This document shows positions 1 through 5,912 of a stretch of 13,466 nucleotides of DNA, piece after piece (within the stretch, counting starts at the first letter, position 1; each line of letters starts with the position of its first letter). Below the pieces are notes generated by a model, which searched no databases, had not been told where the DNA came from, and saw nothing but the letters and a program-made list of their open reading frames with translations. Origin of the DNA: JACVRW01 sp035705985 (lineage in GTDB: Bacteria; Actinomycetota; Thermoleophilia; Solirubrobacterales; Thermoleophilaceae); NCBI GenBank assembly GCA_035705985.1, contig DASSVP010000202.1:1-13466 (forward strand), in the 5' to 3' direction. Position numbers and translations under genes: made by a program.

Positions 1-297
1 GTGCAGCTGGCGCTCGAGCGCCGCGCCGGGATCGGGGTCGTCGGCGGCGGCATCCGCGAGCGCGACAACCTCCTCCATCCGCGTCTCGATGATCGCGTCG
101 ATCAGGTCGTCCTTGCAGGGGAAGCGACGGAACAGCGTCGCCTCCCCCACGCCGGCCTCGTGCGCGATCTCCGAAGTCGAGGCGTCGAGGCCCCGCTTCG
201 CGAACACGCTCGCGGCCGCGGCGACGATCCGCTCGCGGTTGCGGGCGGCGTCGGCGCGGAGCTCGCTAGGCGGGGACTGCGACGGCATCTCCGGCAT
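1..297 (-). CDS. TetR-family transcriptional repressor, partial (C-terminus outside window)
   Basis: Only the first 99 residues are inside the window; the frame is still open at base 1. After a short polar leader (MPEMPSQSPPS) residues 14-62 form a TetR_N helix-turn-helix: RNRERIVAAAASVFAKRGLD, then STSEIAHEAGVGEATLFRRF, then KDDL. The ligand-binding C-terminal domain is missing, so the inducer cannot be guessed. ATG 297 is used; ATG 288 is an equally good in-frame alternative. Either start lies inside the 3' end of the exporter gene (stop at 266-268), a 23-32 nt overlap in the same direction, so the two are very probably co-transcribed and translationally coupled. I infer that it represses its own operon through the palindrome at 1747-1762. 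The family call is secure; the target is inference from position. Confidence 0.9.
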   Translation of the reverse strand, partial: MPEMPSQSPPSELRADAARNRERIVAAAASVFAKRGLDASTSEIAHEAGVGEATLFRRFPCKDDLIDAIIETRMEEVVALADAAADDPDPGAALERQLH

Positions 298-1732
298 CGA
301 TTCTCGCAACATCGCGGGGGCGGAGCAGCAGCCCGAGCAGCACGACGCCCAGGGCGATCAGGCCGGCGGCCACGAAGAACGCGAGCTGGAAGCCCTCGAC
401 GAGCGCCGACTGCACCTGCGCCTGGGTGGGCTGACCCGTCAGGTCGCCGAGCAGGCCGCTGGTCCGCTCGTTCGCGAGCGTCGACAGAATCGCCAGGCCG
501 AGCGCGCCGCCCACCTGCTGGGAGGTGTTGAAGATCCCCGAGGCGAGCCCCGCGTCGTCCTCGTCCACGCCCGTCGTGGCCACCAGCGTTAGCGATACGA
601 ACGTCGCGCCCATGCCGACCGACATCGGGAACAGCCCACCGAGGACGCCGAGGTAGGTGCCGTCGACCTGCGTGCTGAAGCCGAGGATCGTGAGCCCGAT
701 CGCCGCGACGGACAGCCCAGTGAGCATGACCAGCCGCACGCCTCGCTTCGGCACGAGCTGCTGGGCGGTCACAGCCCCGATCATGATGCCGAGCGTGACC
801 GGCAGGAACGCGAACCCGGTGGTGAGCGCCGAGTAGCCCAGGATGTTCTGCAGGTAGAGCGACGCGAAGAAGAACATCGCGAACAGCCCGCCCGCCACGA
901 TCAGGAACACGCCGTTCCCCACCGCGAGCGAGCGCAGCTTGAACAGGCTCAGGCGCACGAGGGGGAAGGGCGAACGCTGCTCGATGGCGATGAAGGCCGC
1001 GAGCAGAACGAGCGCCAAGCCTGCGAGCCCGAGCGTCGAGCCGGAGCCCCAGCCCCACGCCTCGGCCTTCACGATCGCGTAGACGAGCACGAGCAGGCCC
1101 GCGGTCACCGAGATGGCGCCCGCGATGTCGAAGTACCGGCTGCCGCCCACGACGCGCGAGTTAGGCACGAGCCGCAGCGACGCGAGCACGATGCCCACGC
1201 CGATCGGCACGTTGATGAAGAAGATCCACTCCCAGGAGAGCGTCTCCGTGAGGATTCCGCCGAGGAGCAGCCCGACAGCGCTGCCGCCCGACGCGACCGC
1301 GGCCCAGATGGAGAGGGCCTTTGTGCGCTCGGTGCCTTCGGAGAAGCTCGTGGTGATGACCGCGAGCGCGGCGGGCGACATCAGCGCGGCGCCGAAGCCC
1401 TGGAGCGCGCGGGCGCCGATGAGCATCTCCTCGGAGGATGCGAGCCCGTTCACGAGCGAGGCGGCGGAGAAGATCGCCACGCCTGCGATGAAGAGGTTCC
1501 GGCGGCCGAAGAGGTCGGCCGCGCGGCCGCCCAGCAGCAGGAACCCGCCGAACAGCAGCGTGTAGGCGTTGACGATCCACTGAAGGTTCGCCTGCGAGAT
1601 GTTGAGGTCCGCCTTGATCGCGGGAAGGGCGACGTTCACGATCGTCGCGTCGAGCACGACCATGAACTGGCCGAGGCAGACGACGATCAACGCGAGCCAG
1701 GGACTGAAGTGAGAGTCGGCGCTCCGGTTCAT
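266..1732 (-). CDS. DHA2/EmrB-QacA family MFS drug exporter (14 TM)
   Basis: A complete 488-residue inner-membrane transporter, the usual length for 14-TM H+-coupled multidrug antiporters. Visible family signatures are LDATIVNVALPAI in TM1 (residues 28-39), motif A GGRAADLFGRRN after TM2 (68-79), and the antiporter motif C region GSAVGLLLGGIL in TM5 (150-161). Hydrophobic segments then continue to a final TM near 448-470 and a short polar tail. The start is ATG 1732, placed exactly 7 nt after a TACTGT -10 box (1740-1745), which suggests a leaderless mRNA. A 16-bp palindrome covers the region just upstream of that box. A TetR gene overlaps the 3' end. This is the standard layout of an efflux pump induced by its own substrate. 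The substrate cannot be read from sequence. The gene lies only 32 nt after the MBL hydrolase stop, with no terminator between. Confidence 0.93.
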   Translation of the reverse strand: MNRSADSHFSPWLALIVVCLGQFMVVLDATIVNVALPAIKADLNISQANLQWIVNAYTLLFGGFLLLGGRAADLFGRRNLFIAGVAIFSAASLVNGLASSEEMLIGARALQGFGAALMSPAALAVITTSFSEGTERTKALSIWAAVASGGSAVGLLLGGILTETLSWEWIFFINVPIGVGIVLASLRLVPNSRVVGGSRYFDIAGAISVTAGLLVLVYAIVKAEAWGWGSGSTLGLAGLALVLLAAFIAIEQRSPFPLVRLSLFKLRSLAVGNGVFLIVAGGLFAMFFFASLYLQNILGYSALTTGFAFLPVTLGIMIGAVTAQQLVPKRGVRLVMLTGLSVAAIGLTILGFSTQVDGTYLGVLGGLFPMSVGMGATFVSLTLVATTGVDEDDAGLASGIFNTSQQVGGALGLAILSTLANERTSGLLGDLTGQPTQAQVQSALVEGFQLAFFVAAGLIALGVVLLGLLLRPRDVARIDAGDAVAVPA

Positions 1733-1739
1733 CCCGACG

Positions 1740-1745
1740 ACAGTA
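1740..1745 (-). promoter_or_regulatory. -10 box of the MFS-TetR operon
   Basis: On the minus strand TACTGT fits TANNNT and is followed by exactly 7 nt before the exporter ATG (1732), so transcription would begin at or next to the start codon. No good -35 is seen: 17 nt upstream the minus strand reads ATAAAA. The adjacent operator fills the spacer. Confidence 0.6.
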
Positions 1746-1746
1746 G

Positions 1747-1762
1747 CGGAGTGATCACTCCG
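1747..1762. promoter_or_regulatory. TetR-type operator palindrome
   Basis: CGGAGTGATCACTCCG is a perfect 16-bp inverted repeat with no spacer, the form and size of many TetR-family operators. It lies between the -10 box (1740-1745) and where a -35 would be, so a bound dimer would block RNA polymerase. The only TetR gene in view is the last gene of the operon it would control. It is noncoding, between the MBL stop (1765-1767) and the exporter start. Confidence 0.8.
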
Positions 1763-1764
1763 TT

Positions 1765-2772
1765 TTATGTGACGGTGGTCACACTCCACTGCTCGGGTTC
1801 GGCGCCGGCCACCTTCTCGACTTCTCCGCGCCGCTCCATGTGGTTCAGGTAACAGAGCGCCTCGGTCAGGCCCCAGCCGATCATCAGCGGCTCGGGCAGG
1901 CTCACGTCGGACCACATCTTCGGCACCAGGTCGAACGCGGTGTTGGGTCCGTCCGCCAGTGCGGCCTTGATTCGCTCCATGCGCTCGGCGATCGTCCGGC
2001 GGTTCGCGGCGGTGAGCTCGCGCGCGCCTCGTACCGGTCTCCCGTGGCCGGAGAGCACGAGCTGCACGTCGAGCTCGTCGACCACGTCGAGGCTGTTCAG
2101 GAACTCGCCGGCGGGATCGGGTGAATAGCCGTAGTCGTAGTAGAGCGAGACGCGGCCCAGCAGGTGGTCGCCGGACAGGAGCAGCCCGCGCTCGGGCTGG
2201 TGAAGCACCACGTGCGAGGGCGCGTGGCCGGGCGTCTCGTGCACCTGCCATCTGCCGAGGTCGGTGTCGACCTCCACGCCGGGAACCAGCTCGCGGTCCG
2301 GCATCACGATCTCGGATATGCCGAACTTCGCCTCGCCGCGCGCCTCACGGAACCCCTGCAGAGCGGCGGACGGCACACCGGACTGGCGGGCGATCTCGAA
2401 GCGGCGCTCGAATGCGCCCGCCGGGTCCTCGGCGGCCTTCGTCATGTGCTCGTGGTTCGGATGCATCCACAGCTCTGCGCCGCTCGCCTGCATGATCGGC
2501 GCGGCCTGGCCGTAGTGGTCGGAGTGCGCGTGCGTGCAGACCACCAGTCGCACGTGCTCGAGCCGCAGCCCCGCCTGGTCGAGCGCCAGCTCGAGCTGAC
2601 GCATCGAGCCCGGCTCGTGCAGCCCGGTGTCCACGAGGACCACCCCGTCGCCCGCCGCGATCGCGTACGCGTTGCCGTGGGGCACGCCCGGCCACGGCAG
2701 CGGCAGCCGCAGCCGCCAGAGCCCGGGCAGCACGCGGTCCGCGCGGGCCAGTTCGCGCCGCCGTGCGCTCAC
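1765..2772 (-). CDS. MBL-fold metallo-hydrolase with C-terminal winged-helix domain
   Basis: A 335-residue protein read from GTG 2772. The GTG overlaps the TGA of the upstream oxidase gene (GTGA, 2769-2772), so translation is probably coupled; a longer in-frame extension upstream merely shadows the oxidase gene. The metallo-beta-lactamase fold is clear: strand VVLVDTG (44-50), metal motif HAHSDH (H81, H83, D85, H86), H183 in TPGHAPSH, D202 in LSGDH, and H243 in LSGHG. Residues about 265-322 (RIKAALADGPNTAFDL to YLNHMERRGEVEKV) resemble the beta-lactamase-associated winged helix found in LACTB2-like hydrolases. A complete two-metal site is therefore expected. The family covers thioesterases, lactonases, glyoxalase II and nucleases, so the substrate is open; pairing with an AGPS-like oxidase suggests a shared metabolite. 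No signal peptide is seen. Confidence 0.88.
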   Translation of the reverse strand: MSARRRELARADRVLPGLWRLRLPLPWPGVPHGNAYAIAAGDGVVLVDTGLHEPGSMRQLELALDQAGLRLEHVRLVVCTHAHSDHYGQAAPIMQASGAELWMHPNHEHMTKAAEDPAGAFERRFEIARQSGVPSAALQGFREARGEAKFGISEIVMPDRELVPGVEVDTDLGRWQVHETPGHAPSHVVLHQPERGLLLSGDHLLGRVSLYYDYGYSPDPAGEFLNSLDVVDELDVQLVLSGHGRPVRGARELTAANRRTIAERMERIKAALADGPNTAFDLVPKMWSDVSLPEPLMIGWGLTEALCYLNHMERRGEVEKVAGAEPEQWSVTTVT

Positions 2773-4322
2773 GGGTCGATCAGTACGCCCGGGTTGAGGA
2801 TGCCGGCAGGAACGACGGCCGCCTTTGCCGCGCGCAGCGCCTCGGCGAACGGCTCCGGCCGCTGGCGGTCGTACCAGCGGCGGTGGTCGCGGCCCACCGC
2901 GTGGTGGTGGGTGATCGTGCCGCCGGCGGCGATGATCGTCTCGGACGCCGCAGACTTGACGTCCTCCCACTGCGCGAGCTCGTCGCCGCGCCGGGCGGGA
3001 GCGAGCACGGTGAAGTAGGGCGCGGCCCCGTCCGGATACACGTGTGTGAGGCGGCACGTCACGATCCCGTCACCGTCAACGGCCTCCCGCGTCACCTCGC
3101 GCACGCCCGCGACGAACTCCTCGAAGCGATCCCAGGTGATCGCGGTCTCGAACGTCTCCGCGAATACCCCGGCGGCGACGAGAGTGTCCCTCAGGTAGGG
3201 TGCCTGGAGGAAGGCGTTGCGCCAGGCGCCCTCTGATTCGCCACGACGCTCGCGCGGGTGCCCGCCGTGGTCGCGGCAGAGCTCGAGCGCGCGGCTCATC
3301 CATGCGCCGAGCTCGTGATCGGCCGACTCGAAGGCAAGCACGAGCAGCGCCTTGCCCTCCGGCGCCGCGCCGGTGAGCCCGGACTCCCCGGCGTCGAGCA
3401 GTCGGCAGTTCGACGGATGGAGGCCGGACTGCGACAGGTCTCGCACCGCCTGTGCGCCGGACTCAAAGGAGTCGAAGAGAACGCCCGCCGAGTCCTTGAA
3501 GCGGGGCGCGTCCTGAACACGCATCCATGCCTCCGTCATGACCCCGAGGATCCCCTCCGAGCCGATCAGAAGCCGGTCGGGGCTCGGACCGGCCCCCGAG
3601 CCCGGCAGGCGGCGGCTCTCCCACAGGCCGCGCGGGGTCAGCGCGCGAACAGACTCGACGAAATCGTCGATGTGTGTGTACAGGGTCGCGAAGTGGCCGC
3701 CCGCACGTGTGGCGATCCAGCCGCCCAGCGTGGAGTACTCGAACGACTGAGGGAAATGGCGCAGCGTCAGCCCGTGGTCTCGGAGCTGTTCCTCGAGGAC
3801 CGGGCCCGTCGCGCCGGCCTGGATCCGAGCCGCCCGCGAGCTCCGGTCCACGTCGAGCACGCGGTCCATTGCGCCGAGATCGATGCTCACGGCGGGGCGG
3901 TCGGCGGGCGGCTCGACACCGCCCACCACGCTCGTGCCGCCGCCGTACGGGATCGCCGCGGCACCCACCTGCTCACACCAGGCCAGGACGCGCTCCAGCT
4001 CGGCCTCCCCGGTGGGGTGGGCCACGAGGTCCGGTGGGTTGTCGAACCGCCCCCTGAAGGCACGCACCACGTCGCGGTACGACTTGCCGTAGGCGTGCGC
4101 CGCGCGCTCGTACGGGTCGCTGCGACAGATGGTCGCGATCGACGCCGGTGGCTCCAGCCGGGGCGGCGGCAGCTCGAGGTCCTCGAGCCGAGCCGGCCGC
4201 TCGACCTCAGCCGGCGGGAAGCCGAGGTGCTCGCGGGCTCCGGCGGCCAAGGCCTCGACCTGCTCGTGGGGCGGCTGCTGGTCCTCGAAGCCCCAGCCCC
4301 AGTGCTTGCGGCGGCGCGGCAT
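2769..4322 (-). CDS. FAD-linked oxidase of the alkyl-DHAP synthase (AGPS) type
   Basis: A 517-residue VAO/PCMH-type flavoprotein. It opens with RRRKHWGWGFEDQQ (3-16), the N-terminal signature shared with alkyldihydroxyacetonephosphate synthases. The FAD-binding part shows IPYGGGTSVVGG (124-135), FEYSTLGGWIATRAGGHFAT (194-213) and THIDDFV (216-222). The cap domain ends with HHHAVGRDHRRWY (472-484), matching the triple-His motif of AGPS, and GILNPGVLI near the C-terminus closes the FAD-linked oxidase fold. AGPS swaps the acyl chain of acyl-DHAP for a fatty alcohol in ether-lipid synthesis, but many actinobacterial members are uncharacterised, so the reaction here is not assured. ATG 4322 is preceded by TAGGCT with 6 nt between, pointing to a leaderless start. 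Its stop overlaps the GTG of the MBL hydrolase, so the two form a pair. Confidence 0.85.
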   Translation of the reverse strand: MPRRRKHWGWGFEDQQPPHEQVEALAAGAREHLGFPPAEVERPARLEDLELPPPRLEPPASIATICRSDPYERAAHAYGKSYRDVVRAFRGRFDNPPDLVAHPTGEAELERVLAWCEQVGAAAIPYGGGTSVVGGVEPPADRPAVSIDLGAMDRVLDVDRSSRAARIQAGATGPVLEEQLRDHGLTLRHFPQSFEYSTLGGWIATRAGGHFATLYTHIDDFVESVRALTPRGLWESRRLPGSGAGPSPDRLLIGSEGILGVMTEAWMRVQDAPRFKDSAGVLFDSFESGAQAVRDLSQSGLHPSNCRLLDAGESGLTGAAPEGKALLVLAFESADHELGAWMSRALELCRDHGGHPRERRGESEGAWRNAFLQAPYLRDTLVAAGVFAETFETAITWDRFEEFVAGVREVTREAVDGDGIVTCRLTHVYPDGAAPYFTVLAPARRGDELAQWEDVKSAASETIIAAGGTITHHHAVGRDHRRWYDRQRPEPFAEALRAAKAAVVPAGILNPGVLIDP

Positions 4323-4328
4323 CCGCGG

Positions 4329-4334
4329 AGCCTA
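4329..4334 (-). promoter_or_regulatory. candidate -10 box for the oxidase-hydrolase pair
   Basis: TAGGCT on the minus strand fits TANNNT and ends 6 nt before ATG 4322. No clear -35 is seen. It lies just downstream, in reading direction, of the 4364-4397 hairpin, so the pair can have its own transcript. Confidence 0.45.
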
Positions 4335-4363
4335 TGGCTCGATGCGGAATCGCCCCGCGGCGG

Positions 4364-4397
4364 TGGCGGCGGGAGGGCCGGAGCCGTCCCGCCGCCG
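4364..4397 (-). terminator. strong GC-rich hairpin between metallophosphoesterase and FAD oxidase
   Basis: A perfect 10-bp inverted repeat (GGCGGCGGGA at 4365-4374, TCCCGCCGCC at 4387-4396) is extended by a G-T pair at 4364/4397. Its 12-nt loop contains a smaller GGC/GCC stem. It starts about 30 nt after the metallophosphoesterase stop (4429-4431), reading leftward. There is no T-tract after it, so it would be a U-less actinobacterial-type terminator or an attenuator/processing structure ahead of the oxidase gene. Confidence 0.5.
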
Positions 4398-4428
4398 GTA
4401 CCAAACGTCCACCGCCGCTACGCCGGGA

Positions 4429-5862
4429 TTAGCGCTCGATGCGGAAGCGCTCCGCCTTGGCGGAGCCGCCGTGCGCGTCGATCTCCACGAGATCGGCGGC
4501 CGCCGGCTCGAAGCCGTCCTCGCGCGCGTAGATGAGCATCGCCAGGCCGAACGGCTGGCCCTTCTCGAGGTTCCCCGTGCCGCCGCCGCCCACGGTGCCT
4601 CCGTTCAGCTCCACTAGGTTGGTCGAGGCGCGGAAGTGCGGCACGTGCGTGTGCCCTGTGAGCACGACGAGCGGGCGGCTCGGCGGGATCCGGCGCAGCT
4701 CCTCGGCCGCCTCCTCCGCCAGCGCCGGGGAGTGGACCATCACCACGTCCACGCGCGCGAGGAGCGGCCGCAGCCAGTCTCGGAACTGCTCCTGCTGCTC
4801 GGGTGTCGGGCGCGGCTCGCCGCGGTCGCGGAACCGCTCCCGGGCGCGGCGCTCGAACGGGTCGGAGTAGCCGGCCACTCGCAGTCCGCCGACGCGGACC
4901 ACGAGCGGCCCGAAGCCGCCGTCCGCACGCAGCCGGCCGCGCTGGGTGAGCACGATGCCGCCCGCGAGGGTGATCCGACGCACGAGCGCGTCCGAGTCGT
5001 GGTTCCCCGAGACGAACACGAACGGGTGCCCGAGCCCGGTGATCCGCCTCACGAGCGTGAACTCGAATGGCGACCCGCTCGACGTGAGGTCCCCGGCGAA
5101 GAACAGCGGCCGCCTCCCGGCCGCCCGGTCGAGCGCGGGCAGCGCGAGGAGGTTGTTGTGGAGGTCGGAGGCCAGCACCAGCCCGCGCAGGTCGCTCGGC
5201 GCGCGCCGATCCGACGAGGCGGACACGAGGCGCGCCAAGCCCACGAGCTGCTCGTTCAGCTCCTCCGAGATCGCGCGCGCCGATCCCTGCGCCTGCTCGA
5301 TGGTCCGGAGCGCGATCGGTATGTCGGGCCCGTTGGCGTAGTACTCCGGATCGGCGATCTCGCCGCGCGGCGGCAGCAGGAGCGCGAGCGCCAGGCAGCC
5401 GGCGAGCGCGGTGCCGCCCGCGGTCAGGAAGAGCCAGCGTAGCCGCGGGGCGCCGTGTCCTCTGACCGCGAGCGCCACGACGAGCCCGGCCGCGAGAGCG
5501 CACAGGAACACCACCACGAGCAGGGCCCGCAGGTAGGAGGCCATCGCGTCGCGAGCCTCGTCGCGCACCGCCTCGACGTCCGGGAGCTCACCCTCCGCGA
5601 CGCGCTCGGCCGCCTCGCGGTCCACAGTCCGGACGTCCACCGACACCCGCGCGGGGAAACGGACCGCCCGGAAGCGCGCGCCCCAGTCCACAAGCGGCAC
5701 GTAGAGGTCGAGCGCGCCCTCGTGGAACGGCTGCACGGAGAGCTCGATGCGGCCCACGCTGAGGTCGCGCTCCGCGCTGTAGGTCGCGAGCGCCAGCAGG
5801 CCCCCGCCGATTCCGGCGATCACCACAAGGGCCACCGCGGCGGCGCTGCGGATGGTCCTCAC
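4429..5862 (-). CDS. membrane-anchored calcineurin-like metallophosphoesterase
   Basis: A 477-residue protein with a membrane N-terminal half and a catalytic C-terminal half. TM1 is about residues 6-28. Residues 29-110 are a polar, beta-rich stretch probably outside the membrane. TM2 (112-133) and TM3 (143-164) follow. The metallophosphoesterase core carries the motif order DLH (D233, H235), GDLT (D258), GNHD (N287-D289), a lone H (H377 in MVHSPA) and GHTH (H404, H406), a complete two-metal site. With three TMs and a cytoplasmic N-terminus the catalytic domain would lie outside the cell; this is topology inference only. GTG 5862 is preferred because TAGCTT ends exactly 7 nt upstream; an in-frame TTG six nt earlier is weaker. 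The substrate is unknown; the family covers nucleotide, lipid and protein phosphoesters. Confidence 0.88.
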   Translation of the reverse strand: MRTIRSAAAVALVVIAGIGGGLLALATYSAERDLSVGRIELSVQPFHEGALDLYVPLVDWGARFRAVRFPARVSVDVRTVDREAAERVAEGELPDVEAVRDEARDAMASYLRALLVVVFLCALAAGLVVALAVRGHGAPRLRWLFLTAGGTALAGCLALALLLPPRGEIADPEYYANGPDIPIALRTIEQAQGSARAISEELNEQLVGLARLVSASSDRRAPSDLRGLVLASDLHNNLLALPALDRAAGRRPLFFAGDLTSSGSPFEFTLVRRITGLGHPFVFVSGNHDSDALVRRITLAGGIVLTQRGRLRADGGFGPLVVRVGGLRVAGYSDPFERRARERFRDRGEPRPTPEQQEQFRDWLRPLLARVDVVMVHSPALAEEAAEELRRIPPSRPLVVLTGHTHVPHFRASTNLVELNGGTVGGGGTGNLEKGQPFGLAMLIYAREDGFEPAAADLVEIDAHGGSAKAERFRIER

Positions 5863-5869
5863 CGCCCAC

Positions 5870-5875
5870 AAGCTA
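5870..5875 (-). promoter_or_regulatory. -10 box of the metallophosphoesterase gene
   Basis: TAGCTT on the minus strand fits TANNNT and ends 7 nt before GTG 5862, supporting both this start and a leaderless transcript. It lies in the 50-bp divergent gap shared with the dehydrogenase gene. Confidence 0.5.
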
Positions 5876-5895
5876 GCGCCGGAGCGCGAGGGGGC

Positions 5896-5906
5896 TACAG
5901 TTGAGG
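5896..5906 (+). promoter_or_regulatory. -10 box and ribosome binding site of the 2-oxoglutarate dehydrogenase fusion
   Basis: TACAGT (5896-5901) fits TANNNT, and GAGG (5903-5906) stands 6 nt before ATG 5913. A transcript starting about 7 nt after the box would leave only a 4-5 nt leader and exclude the GAGG. Either the box or the SD is the working signal, not obviously both, unless another promoter lies further upstream inside the divergent gene. Confidence 0.35.
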
Positions 5907-5912
5907 ATCGGG

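Noticed and set aside
1769..1782. Inverted repeat GTGAC-N4-GTCAC next to the operator.
   Set aside because: It falls in the last codons of the MBL gene (VTTVT), where repeated Val/Thr codons create it; the perfect palindrome at 1747-1762 is the better operator.
1733..2251. N-terminal extension of the exporter frame into the MBL gene.
   Set aside because: The added residues are low-complexity and lie opposite a conserved MBL reading frame. TM1 begins about 10 residues after ATG 1732.
2773..3057. N-terminal extension of the MBL frame up to base 3057.
   Set aside because: The extra 95 residues are Arg/Pro-rich out-of-frame reading of the FAD oxidase gene. The GTG at 2772 fits the domain start and the GTGA overlap.
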